The notes under the pieces were generated by a model. The model worked only from the letters and a program-made list of their open reading frames with translations, was not told the origin of the DNA and ran no database searches. 46,366 bases of DNA from Rhizobacter sp. Root1238 (GTDB lineage: Bacteria; Pseudomonadota; Gammaproteobacteria; Burkholderiales; Burkholderiaceae_C): assembly GCF_001425825.1 (NCBI RefSeq), contig NZ_LMDM01000029.1, positions 1 through 46,366 of the forward strand, in the 5' to 3' direction. Made by a program: the position numbers and the translations under genes. Numbering within the stretch: position 1 is the first letter of the stretch; each line of letters begins with the position of its first letter. Below, one piece after another: positions 25,851 through 34,483 of the stretch.

Positions 25851-28183
25851 ACGCCAGCCGCTCCCTCAGTCCGATGACACGTCCCGCTTGCTTCTCCCTG
25901 TCGCGCAGCCTCGTGCTGGCCGCGGCCGCCGTGCTGGCGCTCGCGGGCTGCGCCGAACAGCGCTATCGCGACCAGGCCCAGCAGCAATTGCGCGCCGGCA
26001 ACTACGAGCAGGCGCTGAGCCAGTTCGAAGCCGGCCTGAAGGAATACCCCGGCAGCACCACGCTGCGCAGCGGCCAGGTTCAGGCGCGCACCGAAGCGCT
26101 GGCCCGGTTGATCGCCGAATCGGCCGCCGCGCGCGCCTCCGGCCGCTACGCCGACGCCGAGCGCCTGCTGCGCCGCGCCAAGGGCCTGGAACCCACCAGC
26201 AGCCGCATCGACGACCTGCTGGCCGACATCGCCACCGAGCAGCGCCAGCGCGCCGCCCTGGTGGAAGCCGAGCGCCTGCATGCCGACCAGCAGACCGCCG
26301 CCGCGCTGAAGATCGTCGAGCAGGCGCTGAAGGACAACCCCCGCAACCCCGACCTGCTGGCCTTCCAGCGCCGTGTCGAGGTCGGCGTGCGCCAGGCCCA
26401 GCTGCTGGCCTCGCAGAAGGGCCTGGCCGAGAACCGGCCGATCTCGCTCGACTTCCGCGACGCCGGGCTGCGCACCGTGCTCGACGTGGTGTCGCGCAAC
26501 AGCGGCATCAACTTCATCCTCGACAAGGACGTGCGGCCCGACAGCCGCGTCACCGTGCTGCTGCGCTCGGCCCGCGTCGAAGACGCGATCGACCTGATCG
26601 TCAGCACCAACCAGCTGGCCAAGAAGGTGATCGACAGCCAGACGCTGCTGATCTACCCGAACACGCCCGAGAAGCAGCGCGAGCACCAGGAGCAGGTCGT
26701 CAAGGTGTTCTACCTCGCGAGCGGCGAAGCCAAGGGCGCGGCCGCCTTCCTGCGCTCGATGCTGCGCATCCGCGACCCCTATGTCGACGAACGCACCAAC
26801 ATGCTGGCGCTGCGCGACTCGGCCGAGAACATCCAGCTCGCCGAACGGCTGATGGCGCTGTACGACACGCACGAGCCCGAGGTCATGATGGACGTCGAGG
26901 TGATCGAGATCCGCACCACCCGCCTGACCGAGCTCGGCATCAAGTTCCCCGACACCTTCGCGCTGACGCCGCTGCCGCCGGCGGGCGCCGACGGCCTGAC
27001 GCTCGGCAACATCCGCAACCTCACGCGCGACAACATCGGCCTGACCGTCGGCGGGCTGCTGGTGAACCTGCGGCGCGAGGTGGGCGACTTCAACACGCTG
27101 GCCAACCCGCGCATCCGGGCCCGCAACAAGGAGAAGGCGAAGATCCTGATCGGCGACAAGCTGCCGGTGATCACGGTGACCACCGGCACCGGCAACTTCA
27201 TCTCCGACAGCGTCAACTACATCGAGGTCGGCCTGAAGCTGGAGGTCGAGCCCACGATCTACGCCGACGACGATGTCGCGATCCGCATCGCGCTCGAGGT
27301 CAGCTCGCTGGCCGGCCAGGTCAAGACCAACTCCGGCACGCTGGCCTACCAGATCGGCACCCGCAATGCGTCGACGCTGCTGCGGCTGCGCGACGGCGAA
27401 ACGCAGATCCTGGCCGGGCTGATCAGCAGCGAAGACCGCTCCAACGCGAGCCGCGTGCCGGGGCTGGGTGACCTGCCGGTGCTGGGCCGCGTGTTCTCCA
27501 GCCAGCTCGACGATTCGTCGCGCACCGAGCTGGTGTTGGCGATCACGCCGCACGTCGTGCGCAACCTGCGCCGGCCCGATGCGAACGAGACCGAGATGTG
27601 GGTCGGCACCGAGGCCTCGCCACGCCTGCGCGCGGCGGGCGGGCGCCTGAGCGCGGCACCGGTGGCCGCCGGAGCGGCCAGTGCGCCGGCGGCAGGCCGC
27701 GCCGCGTTGCCGGCCGTGCCCGGCGGCGCCGCCGATGCGCAGCGCCCCGCCGCGGCGCCGGCAGCCGCCGCCACGTCGGCGCTGAGCTGGAGCGCGCCGC
27801 GCGAGGTCAAGGTCGGGGACACCTTCGTCGCCACGTTGAACCTGAACACGCCGGTGCCGTTGCGCGGCATGCCGGTGCAGGTCTCGTTCAGCAAGGACAC
27901 GCTGTCGCTGGTCGACGTCGATGAAGGCGAGCTGTTCCGCCAGGGCGGCGCCACCACCAGCTTCAGCCGCAGCGCCGATGCCGAGCAAGGGCGTTTCAAT
28001 GCCGGCGCGATCCGCAACCAGGCCACCGGCGCGTCGGGGCAGGGCAGCCTGTTGAGCGTGCGGATGAAGGCCACGGCCGCGGGCACCGCCGAACTGAGCG
28101 TCACCGGCGCGCAGCCGCTCGGCATCGATGCGCCGGCGGTGGCGCCCGGCCTGCCGCCACCGCTGCGGGTGATCGTCAAATGA
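25847..28183 (+). CDS. gspD: Secretin (GspD-like lipoprotein) with C-terminal cohesin-like domain
   Basis: Outer-membrane channel subunit of 778 aa. The lipoprotein signal has lipobox LAGC with Cys35. TPR-like helices occupy about 38-185, the secretin N-terminal (STN/N0) domain about 195-250, and the secretin core about 400-571 (LANPRIRARNKEKAKILIGD, ending TELVLAITPHVVRNL). A disordered Ala/Pro linker leads to residues 645-778, which look like a cohesin domain (LSWSAPREVKVGDTFVATLN, then FSKDTLSLVDVDEG and VRMKATAAGTAELSVTGAQP). TPR domains plus a cohesin module are unlike standard GspD and closer to unorthodox type II or MSHA-like secretins. A lipidated secretin may need no separate pilotin. 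Confidence 0.92.
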   Translation: MNASRSLSPMTRPACFSLSRSLVLAAAAVLALAGCAEQRYRDQAQQQLRAGNYEQALSQFEAGLKEYPGSTTLRSGQVQARTEALARLIAESAAARASGRYADAERLLRRAKGLEPTSSRIDDLLADIATEQRQRAALVEAERLHADQQTAAALKIVEQALKDNPRNPDLLAFQRRVEVGVRQAQLLASQKGLAENRPISLDFRDAGLRTVLDVVSRNSGINFILDKDVRPDSRVTVLLRSARVEDAIDLIVSTNQLAKKVIDSQTLLIYPNTPEKQREHQEQVVKVFYLASGEAKGAAAFLRSMLRIRDPYVDERTNMLALRDSAENIQLAERLMALYDTHEPEVMMDVEVIEIRTTRLTELGIKFPDTFALTPLPPAGADGLTLGNIRNLTRDNIGLTVGGLLVNLRREVGDFNTLANPRIRARNKEKAKILIGDKLPVITVTTGTGNFISDSVNYIEVGLKLEVEPTIYADDDVAIRIALEVSSLAGQVKTNSGTLAYQIGTRNASTLLRLRDGETQILAGLISSEDRSNASRVPGLGDLPVLGRVFSSQLDDSSRTELVLAITPHVVRNLRRPDANETEMWVGTEASPRLRAAGGRLSAAPVAAGAASAPAAGRAALPAVPGGAADAQRPAAAPAAAATSALSWSAPREVKVGDTFVATLNLNTPVPLRGMPVQVSFSKDTLSLVDVDEGELFRQGGATTSFSRSADAEQGRFNAGAIRNQATGASGQGSLLSVRMKATAAGTAELSVTGAQPLGIDAPAVAPGLPPPLRVIVK

Positions 28184-28653
28184 GCTTGCAACGCCGGCGC
28201 GGCTACACGCTGATCGAACTGGTGGTGGTGCTCGCCGTGCTGGGCCTGCTGGCCGCGGCGGTGTTTCCGCTCGCCGAGATCACGCTGCAGCGCGAGCGCG
28301 AGCGCGAGCTGAAGCAGGCGCTGTGGCAGATCCGCGAGGCGATCGATGCCTACAAGCGCGCCAACGACAAGGGCCAGCTCGCCCACCCGCCGGGCAGCAG
28401 CGGCTACCCGCCGAACCTGCAGGTGCTGGCGGCCGGCGACGGCAGTGCGGCCGTGCCGGGGCAGCGGCTGGTGTTTCTGCGCCGCGTGCCGCGCGATCCG
28501 TTCGCCAGCCCCGAGCTGCCGGCGGAGCAGACCTGGGGCCTGCGCAGCTTCCAGTCGTCGGCCGAGCAGCCGCGGGCCGGCGACGACGTCTACGACGTGT
28601 TCTCGCGCTCGACGCGGGTCGGCCTGAACGGCGTGCCGCTGAAGGATTGGTGA
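28180..28653 (+). CDS. Pseudopilin 1
   Basis: Prepilin-like protein (157 aa). The type IV leader is MSLQRRRG with cleavage before Tyr9: YTLIELVVVLAVLGLLAAAV, so Glu5 is present. The extended helix continues with charged ERERELKQAL, then a globular part with DPFASPELPAEQTWGLRSF. It overlaps the secretin stop by ATGA. It would be processed by a prepilin peptidase encoded elsewhere and form part of the pseudopilus. It lacks the GspG signature, so it is probably a GspG-like second subunit or a minor pseudopilin. Confidence 0.85.
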   Translation: MSLQRRRGYTLIELVVVLAVLGLLAAAVFPLAEITLQRERERELKQALWQIREAIDAYKRANDKGQLAHPPGSSGYPPNLQVLAAGDGSAAVPGQRLVFLRRVPRDPFASPELPAEQTWGLRSFQSSAEQPRAGDDVYDVFSRSTRVGLNGVPLKDW

Positions 28654-29051
28654 TGAACAAGCCACGCGGCTTCACGCTGATCGAGTTGATGGTGGTGATG
28701 GCCGCCATCGGGTTGCTGCTGGCGGTGACGGTGCCGCGCTACACCGAGCACGTCGACCGCGCGCGCGAGGTCGTGCTGCGCCAGAACCTCGCAGCCACGC
28801 GCGATGCCATCGACAAGTTCTACAGCGACCGCGGCCGCTACCCCGCGGCCTTGCAGGAACTGGTGCAGGCGCGCTACCTGCGCCAGTTGCCGCTGGACCC
28901 GGTGACCGATCGCGTCGACACCTGGGTGCTGGTGGCGCCCGACGGGAACGGCGGTACCGGCACCGGCACCAGCGCCGGTGCCAGCGTGTCCGACCTGCAC
29001 AGCGGTGCCGCCGGTACCTCGCGCGACGGGAGCCCGTATGCGAGCTGGTAA
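28653..29051 (+). CDS. Pseudopilin 2
   Basis: Prepilin-like protein (132 aa) with leader MNKPRG and cleavage before Phe7 (FTLIELMVVMAAIGLLLAVT), Glu5 present. It has RQNLAATRDAIDKFYSDRGRYP and LPLDPVTDRVDTW, the usual GspG/PilE-like helix-to-loop pattern. The C-terminus is Gly/Ser/Thr-rich. It starts at TGATG with the previous gene and overlaps the next gene by 14 bases. Confidence 0.85.
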   Translation: MNKPRGFTLIELMVVMAAIGLLLAVTVPRYTEHVDRAREVVLRQNLAATRDAIDKFYSDRGRYPAALQELVQARYLRQLPLDPVTDRVDTWVLVAPDGNGGTGTGTSAGASVSDLHSGAAGTSRDGSPYASW

Positions 29052-29529
29052 CCACACGCGTTGCACCCGCCGGTCGACCGGCGGCTTCACCTACGTGCTG
29101 GTGCTGCTGCTGGTGGCGCTGATGGGCCTCGGCCTCGCGGTGGCCGGCCCGCGGTGGTCCGACGCGGCGCAGCGCGACCGCGAAGACGAGCTGCTGCGCA
29201 TCGGCGGCCTCTACGCCCAGGCCATCACCCGCTACCACGAGGCTTCGCCGGGCTCGCTGAAGCAGTACCCGCCGTCGCTCGACAGCCTGCTGCAGGACAC
29301 GCGCTACGTGGGCACGCGCCGTCACCTGCGCAAGCTCTACACCGATCCGATGCAGCCGGGCCAGCCGTTCGCGCTGGTGCGCGGTGCCGATGGCGGCATC
29401 CGCGGCGTGCACAGCACCAGCGAGGCGCAAACGCTGCGCGTCAGCCTGCCCCCGATGGACGGCGTGGCCGAGATGCCCCCCGCCTCAAAATACAGCCAAT
29501 GGATCTTTCTCGCGAAGCCGCAGCCATGA
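29038..29529 (+). CDS. Pseudopilin 3 (lacks Glu5; GspK-like feature)
   Basis: Protein of 163 aa. The start at the ATG 29038 gives a basic leader MRAGNHTRCTRRSTGG and cleavage before Phe17 (FTYVLVLLLVALMGLGLAVA). Position 5 of the mature protein is Leu, not the usual Glu. Loss of Glu5 is known for the tip pseudopilin GspK, though this protein is much shorter than normal GspK. The middle has RYHEASPGSLKQYPPSLDSLLQD and DPMQPGQPFALV. It may be the tip or a minor subunit. Confidence 0.78.
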   Translation: MRAGNHTRCTRRSTGGFTYVLVLLLVALMGLGLAVAGPRWSDAAQRDREDELLRIGGLYAQAITRYHEASPGSLKQYPPSLDSLLQDTRYVGTRRHLRKLYTDPMQPGQPFALVRGADGGIRGVHSTSEAQTLRVSLPPMDGVAEMPPASKYSQWIFLAKPQP

Positions 29530-29975
29530 CATCACTTGCCTTCTTTCGCCCGCGCCGTCGCCGGTCGGCCCCGTCGAGTGGCTTCACGTTGCTGGAACTG
29601 CTGGTGGTAATCCTGATCATCGGGCTGTTGACAGGCATCGTCGGCCCGCGCTTCCTCGGCCAGATCGGCCGCTCGGAGGTGACCGCGGCCAAGGCACAGA
29701 TGGACGCCTTCGACAAGGCGCTGCAGGCCTACCGCATCGACACCGGCCGCTACCCGAGCACCTCGCAAGGCCTGCAGGCGCTGCTGACGGCGCCGTCGGA
29801 CGAGCCGCGCTGGCACGGCCCCTACCTGCGTGACCAGTTGCCGCTGGACCCGTGGGGCATGCCTTACCAGTACCGCTCGCCGGCCACCGCGCCAGGCAAG
29901 GATTTCGACCTGCTGAGCCTCGGCAAGGACCGCGCGCCCGGCGGCACCGGCGACGACGCCGACCTGCAGCGCTGA
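29526..29975 (+). CDS. gspG: Major pseudopilin GspG
   Basis: Clear GspG family member (149 aa). The leader ends SAPSSG with cleavage before Phe20 (FTLLELLVVILIIGLLTGIV), and Glu5 is present. The hallmark segment YRIDTGRYPSTSQGLQALL is followed by GPYLRDQLPLDPWGMPYQY and DFDLLSLGKD, the calcium-site region of GspG. It would be the major subunit of the pseudopilus piston. Coupled to the previous gene by ATGA. Of the four pseudopilins this one matches the standard type II protein most closely. Confidence 0.93.
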   Translation: MTSLAFFRPRRRRSAPSSGFTLLELLVVILIIGLLTGIVGPRFLGQIGRSEVTAAKAQMDAFDKALQAYRIDTGRYPSTSQGLQALLTAPSDEPRWHGPYLRDQLPLDPWGMPYQYRSPATAPGKDFDLLSLGKDRAPGGTGDDADLQR

Positions 29976-30001
29976 CATCGGCTGCGGCGCTGGCAATTCC
30001 C

Positions 30002-31204
30002 GTGCATTACAAGGTCCGCTACTACGATCCGAGCCAGGCCGCCGTGCTGGAGCGGACGGCGCACGCCGATTCGCTGCAGGCCTTGCAGGCCGGGATCGCG
30101 CAGGAGGGCCTGGTCTTCGTCGGCGCCGACCTGCAGGCCGAGGCGCGCCAGCGCGCGCCGGCCTTGTCCTTCGGCGCCCATGCCTTCAACGTGCCGTGGT
30201 GGTGCCGCGAGTTGCGCACGCTGCTGCAGGCCGGCATGACGGTGGTCGAGGCGCTCGAGACGCTGCAGGCACAGTCGTCGCAGGGCGCGCGCGGCGACAT
30301 CCAGTCGCGCCTGCTGCAGTCGCTGCGCGAAGGCCGGCCGCTGTCGAAGGCGATGCAGGAAGCGCAGGCTTTCCCGGCGGTGCTGGTGGCCAGCGTGAAG
30401 GCGAGCGAGCGCACCAGCACGCTGGCGACCGCGCTCAGCGATTTCCTGGCGCATGACGAGATGATGGCCGCGCTGCGCAAGCAGGTGGTGAGCGCTGCGA
30501 TCTACCCGGCGGTGGTCGTCACGCTGGGCCTGTTGATCACGCTGTTCCTGCTGCTGTTCGTGATCCCGCGCTTCTCGGGCATGTACGTCGATTTCCACGG
30601 CACGCTCAGCGGGCCGACGCGGGTGCTGCTGGTGTTCAGCCACCTGGTGGCAGCGCACACGGCGGCGGTGATGACCGGCCTGGCGGTGCTGGTTGCGGCC
30701 GGTGTCGCGTGGGTGCGCTCGGGCGCCGCCGCGCGCAGCGTGGCTGCACTCGCGGGGGCCATCGGCCCGCTGCAGCGGCAGTGGGACCATTTCCGCCTCG
30801 CCAAGCTCTACCAGTCGCTTGCGCTGATGTTCCGTGGCGGCTACACGCTCGACGAGGCGATGGGCATCTGCGAGACGCTCGGGCTCGGCCCGCGCATGAC
30901 CGACGCGATCGCGCAGGCCCGCGTCGACCTGGCGCGCGGCAAGCGGGTGTCGGCCACGCTGTCGCAGGCCGGGCTGACCGACACCGTGGCCGAGCGCCTG
31001 CTGGCCGTCGGCGAGCGCACCGGCAGCTTCGACGTGGTGCTGCAGACGATCTCGCAGCGCCATGCTGCGGCCTTCACCACCTTCGTCGAGCGGGCGACGC
31101 GGCTGGTCGAGCCGATCCTGCTGCTGCTGGTCGCGCTGCTGGTCGGCGGCATCGTCGTGATGATGTACATGCCGATCTTCGACATCGCCAATGGAGTGCG
31201 TTGA
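30002..31204 (+). CDS. gspF: Inner-membrane platform protein GspF
   Basis: Polytopic platform protein (400 aa) of the GspF/PilC family. GTG at 30002 is the best start (VHYKVRYYDPSQ); no ATG fits upstream. The duplicated cytoplasmic helical domains read ELRTLLQAGMTVVEALETL and, in the second copy, LALMFRGGYTLDEAM. Hydrophobic segments lie near 165-200, 222-245 and 365-390. The family ending MYMPIFDIANGVR is present. It would couple the ATPase GspE to pseudopilin extraction from the membrane. Three bases separate it from gspE. Confidence 0.93.
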   Translation: MHYKVRYYDPSQAAVLERTAHADSLQALQAGIAQEGLVFVGADLQAEARQRAPALSFGAHAFNVPWWCRELRTLLQAGMTVVEALETLQAQSSQGARGDIQSRLLQSLREGRPLSKAMQEAQAFPAVLVASVKASERTSTLATALSDFLAHDEMMAALRKQVVSAAIYPAVVVTLGLLITLFLLLFVIPRFSGMYVDFHGTLSGPTRVLLVFSHLVAAHTAAVMTGLAVLVAAGVAWVRSGAAARSVAALAGAIGPLQRQWDHFRLAKLYQSLALMFRGGYTLDEAMGICETLGLGPRMTDAIAQARVDLARGKRVSATLSQAGLTDTVAERLLAVGERTGSFDVVLQTISQRHAAAFTTFVERATRLVEPILLLLVALLVGGIVVMMYMPIFDIANGVR

Positions 31205-31207
31205 GTC

Positions 31208-32818
31208 ATGAGCGAACCCTTGTCCGCCACCATCGCCGCGGCGCGCCGGCAGCACAAGGCCGGCGCCGGCAGCGTGCTCGACGTGCTGCTGCGGGCCGCG
31301 CCGGCCGGCGACCTCGGCCGCCGGCTGCGCGAGGAAGCCGGCGTCGAGGTCGTCGCGCGGGCCGATCAGGCGACGGCCGACTGGTCGGTGCTGCCGATGG
31401 ACATGGCCACGCAGGCCCGCTGCGTGGTGGTGGGTGCGTCGGTCGACGGTGCCGTGCAGCGCTGGCTGGCGATGGAAGATCCGTGGGACGACGCCAAGCT
31501 GCGCCGCATCTGCATCCGCATTGGCGAGCCGCTGCAGCCGGCCGCTGCCAGCGGCGAGGCGATCCGGTCGTGGCTGGGCGAGTCGCAGGGACAGTCGCAA
31601 GGGCAGGGTGCCGCACGCGATGAAGCGGCCAAGCCGACCGCCGTCGCCGATGGCCCCATCGTCGGCTTCGTCGACGGCGCGATCCGGGCCGGCTTCCAGG
31701 TCGGCGCGAGCGACATCCACTTCGAGTGCGACCGCTCCGGCGTCACGGTGAAGCACCGGCTCGACGGCGTGATGGTGCGCTTCGCCCGGCTCGACGGCGC
31801 GGTGCAGGCCGAAGAAGTCATCTCGCGCATCAAGGTACTGGCCCAGCTCGACATCACCGAGCGCCGGCTGCCGCAGGACGGCCGTTTCCGCATCGACATC
31901 CAGGGCGGGCGCGTCGACCTGCGCGTCTCCATCATGCCGAGCGTGTTCGGCGAGGACGCGGTGCTGCGGCTGCTCGACAAGGCGCAGCTGCGGTCCACCG
32001 ATGCGTCGGTGACGCTGGACCTGCTCGGCTTCGACGAGGCCGGCGCCGGCGTGATCCGCGAGCTGTCGATGGCGCCCAGCGGGATGATGCTGGTCACCGG
32101 CCCGACCGGCAGCGGCAAGACGACCACCGTCTATGCCGCGCTGTCGGAGATCAACACCGGCCAGGAGAAGATCATCACGATCGAGGACCCGGTCGAGTAC
32201 GAGCTGGCCGGCGTGCTGCAGATCCCGGTGAACGAGCGCAAGGGGCTGACCTTCGCGAAGGGGCTGCGCTCGATCCTGCGGCACGACCCGGACCGCATCC
32301 TTGTCGGCGAGATCCGCGATGCCGAAACGGCCGAGATCGCAGTGCAGTCGGCGCTGACCGGCCATTCGGTCTTCACGACGGTGCATGCGAACAGCCTGAC
32401 CGACATCATCGGCCGCTTCCGCCACTTCGGGCTCGACATGTTTGGCTTCATGTCGTCGCTGAACGGCGTCGTGGTGCAGCGGCTGATGCGCAAGCTGTGC
32501 CCGGACTGCGCGGCGTCGCGCCCGGCCACCGAGCGCGAGGCGCGCTGGCTCGGTGTGCCCCCCGATACCGAGGTGCCGGCAGCGGTGGGCTGCGCCGCGT
32601 GCCATGGTTCCGGCTACCGCGGGCGCTTCGTGATCTCGGAGGTGCACGTGATCGACGACACCTTCCGCGACCACGTCACCGAGGGCTCGCCGCTGTCGGT
32701 GCTGAAGGGCCATGCCTATGCGGGCGGCACGCTGACGCTGGACCAGCAATCGGTGCGGCGCGTGAAGCGCCGCGAAACCACGATCGAGGAGGTGCGGCGT
32801 GTCGTCGGTGCGATCTGA
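31208..32818 (+). CDS. gspE: Secretion ATPase GspE
   Basis: Cytoplasmic hexameric ATPase (536 aa). The N-terminal domain (1-130) is divergent. Then come SDIHFE, the Asp box (EDPVEYE), Walker A GPTGSGKTTT with Lys304, Walker B in DPDRILVGEIRD and the His box TVHAN. The zinc site is intact: CPDC followed by CAAC (with CHGSGYRGRF). It powers pseudopilus assembly. The 3' end overlaps the next gene by 20 bases and supplies its ribosome binding site. Confidence 0.95.
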   Translation: MSEPLSATIAAARRQHKAGAGSVLDVLLRAAPAGDLGRRLREEAGVEVVARADQATADWSVLPMDMATQARCVVVGASVDGAVQRWLAMEDPWDDAKLRRICIRIGEPLQPAAASGEAIRSWLGESQGQSQGQGAARDEAAKPTAVADGPIVGFVDGAIRAGFQVGASDIHFECDRSGVTVKHRLDGVMVRFARLDGAVQAEEVISRIKVLAQLDITERRLPQDGRFRIDIQGGRVDLRVSIMPSVFGEDAVLRLLDKAQLRSTDASVTLDLLGFDEAGAGVIRELSMAPSGMMLVTGPTGSGKTTTVYAALSEINTGQEKIITIEDPVEYELAGVLQIPVNERKGLTFAKGLRSILRHDPDRILVGEIRDAETAEIAVQSALTGHSVFTTVHANSLTDIIGRFRHFGLDMFGFMSSLNGVVVQRLMRKLCPDCAASRPATEREARWLGVPPDTEVPAAVGCAACHGSGYRGRFVISEVHVIDDTFRDHVTEGSPLSVLKGHAYAGGTLTLDQQSVRRVKRRETTIEEVRRVVGAI

Positions 32819-33500
32819 AGGCGCGCAGGCCTACCTGGGTCGGCGGTGCGTGGCGTGGCGGTCCGGGGACCAGCCGTGGCAATGGCAGCAGGTCGACGGG
32901 ATCGACGCCGGCGTGGCGGCTGTCGCCGCGGCGCTGACGGCCGATCCCGCGGTTTGCAAGCCGGCGGTGGCGCTGTGGCTGGCCGGCAGCCTGGCGAGGC
33001 CCTTCATCGTTCCGCCGGCACCCGGACTGCGCCGCTGGACCGAGGCCCGGCGCCTGGCCGAGGCGCTGGCGCCCGACGAGACCGGCCTGGCCGGACCGTG
33101 CGAGGTGTGGCTGGATGCCGCGCCGCCAGGTCACGCGGTGCTGGGCGTCGCGGTCGAGACCGCGACGCGCGACGCCATCGAGCGCGTGCTGGCGGCGCAC
33201 GGTGTGCGGTCGACCGCGATGCGGCCCTGGTGGACGACGGCGATCGCGCGCGCGCTGGACGGACAGGCGGCGGTGTCGCGCATCGTCGTTGCGGAACCGG
33301 AGAGCCTGGTGGTGCTGGCCGGCCGCAACGCGGTGTTCAGCGCCGCGGCCACCTGCGCGCCGCTGCCGTCGCCGGAGCGTGCGGCGGCCTGGTTGCAGCG
33401 CACGGTGCTGAGCCTGGGCATCGCCGACGGCGAGGGCGTGCGGGTGGGTTTGTCGTCGGGTTCAGGATTGACGGATGCAGTGATGGAGCCGTGGGCATGA
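32799..33500 (+). CDS. Hypothetical platform protein (GspL/PilM position)
   Basis: Protein of 233 aa starting at GTG 32799, decided by GAGGAGG at 32786-32792 inside gspE. It has no signal peptide and no clear membrane segment. The pattern of short strands and helices (VALWLAGSLARPFIV, AVLGVAVETATRDAIERVL, RIVVAEPESLVVLAGRNAVF) would fit part of the actin-like fold of PilM or the cytoplasmic half of GspL. No conserved motif is certain. Its place between gspE and a one-helix PilN-like gene supports this role. Treat the name as positional. Confidence 0.65.
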   Translation: MSSVRSEGAQAYLGRRCVAWRSGDQPWQWQQVDGIDAGVAAVAAALTADPAVCKPAVALWLAGSLARPFIVPPAPGLRRWTEARRLAEALAPDETGLAGPCEVWLDAAPPGHAVLGVAVETATRDAIERVLAAHGVRSTAMRPWWTTAIARALDGQAAVSRIVVAEPESLVVLAGRNAVFSAAATCAPLPSPERAAAWLQRTVLSLGIADGEGVRVGLSSGSGLTDAVMEPWA

Positions 33501-34051
33501 AGCGGATCGAGGTCGACTTCGTTCGGCGCCAACCGCCAGGACCGGCGTGGTGGGGGCTGGCGGTGCTGTTGCTCGTCGCTGCGTTCGCGCTGGTGGCCTG
33601 GGGCTGGGTGCTGAGGGCGGATGCAGCCGACCTGCGCTCGCAGATCCGGCAGTCGGACGAGCGCGCGAATGCACTCGCGCTGCAGGCGTCGCGGCGCAGC
33701 GAGGCGCCTGTGCAACCACCGCCTGCGTATGCCGCCGATGCGAACGCGGCGCTGCGGCTGCAGCGCATGCCCCTCGACGCGGCGCTGGCCTCGCTCGAAG
33801 CGGTCGGCACGGTCGGGGTGCTGCCGGTGTCGGTGGACGTCAACGCCGCCGATGCGATGGTGCGCGTGCAGGTCGAGTTCTCGACCTACGAGGCGCTGCT
33901 GAAGTACCTGGAGGACCTCAATGCGGGCGAGCCGAGCGAACGATGGAGCCTTGCGACAGCGCAAGGGACCGGGCTGGGCGCCACGGGACGGCCGACGGCG
34001 CTGATCGTGTCGCGGTGGCGTGGTGGGCAAGCTGTGCCGTATTCACGTTGA
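33497..34051 (+). CDS. PilN/GspL-like inner-membrane protein
   Basis: Last gene of the operon (184 aa), coupled by ATGA. A short cytoplasmic N-terminus (MKRIEVDFVRRQP) resembles the PilN segment that docks PilM. One membrane helix at 18-41 and a coiled stretch (LRSQIRQSDERANALALQ) follow. The C-terminal domain (VDVNAADAMVRVQVEFSTYEALLKYL) has the PilN/PilO-like ferredoxin fold pattern. With the first gene of the operon it would form the periplasmic dimer of the platform. Family member F converges from the other strand 72 bases later. Confidence 0.72.
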   Translation: MKRIEVDFVRRQPPGPAWWGLAVLLLVAAFALVAWGWVLRADAADLRSQIRQSDERANALALQASRRSEAPVQPPPAYAADANAALRLQRMPLDAALASLEAVGTVGVLPVSVDVNAADAMVRVQVEFSTYEALLKYLEDLNAGEPSERWSLATAQGTGLGATGRPTALIVSRWRGGQAVPYSR

Positions 34052-34123
34052 ACCCTGATCGCGAGCCCGCCGGTGTCTGCATGGGGTGGCACGGCGACCG
34101 GCAAGGTGACGCAGGTGATCGGG

Positions 34124-34480
34124 TCACTCGATCGGGTCGTACTGGTTGACTTCGCAATAACCGCTGCCGCCAGTGCCTGACGTGTAGACCGTTGCGCCCT
34201 TCTTGCCCAGAGCGAACATCATCAGCGTCGTCGCGACCATGGTCTTGTGCTCTGCCCTGATCAGCATCCAGCCGCCAGGCGCGCCAGTGCAATTGGTCGG
34301 TTGTCCTGCATCCACCATGATGAGCAGGCCCGCGGGGGTGCTTGTCAGGTTGGTGACAGATCCCGTGACGTAACCCTCGGCAGCGTGCGCACCAATCGTC
34401 GAAGTTGCCAGTACCAGCGACAGGATGGCTTTCAGACGCGGCGATGAACGGGTGATTGGCTTCAACATGTGGTGGCCCAT
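34124..34480 (-). CDS. Small exported protein, family member F
   Basis: Intact secreted protein (118 aa from the ATG at 34480; an internal ATG at 34468 is also possible, and neither has a good ribosome binding site). The signal peptide runs to STIGAHA, cleaved before AEGYVTG. The mature part has YVTGSVTNLTSTPAGLLIMV, a Cys, then VATTLMMFALGKKGAT, then GYCEVNQYDPIE. It is the closest relative of the broken member E, 10 kb away on the far side of the secretion operon. It starts three bases after the stop of member G, so G and F are coupled. Confidence 0.78.
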   Translation of the reverse strand: MGHHMLKPITRSSPRLKAILSLVLATSTIGAHAAEGYVTGSVTNLTSTPAGLLIMVDAGQPTNCTGAPGGWMLIRAEHKTMVATTLMMFALGKKGATVYTSGTGGSGYCEVNQYDPIE

Positions 34481-34483
34481 TGG

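Noticed and set aside
29864-32749. A 961-codon minus-strand frame opposite gspF and gspE
   Set aside because: Same cause: compositional shadow of high-GC genes with no recognisable domain.
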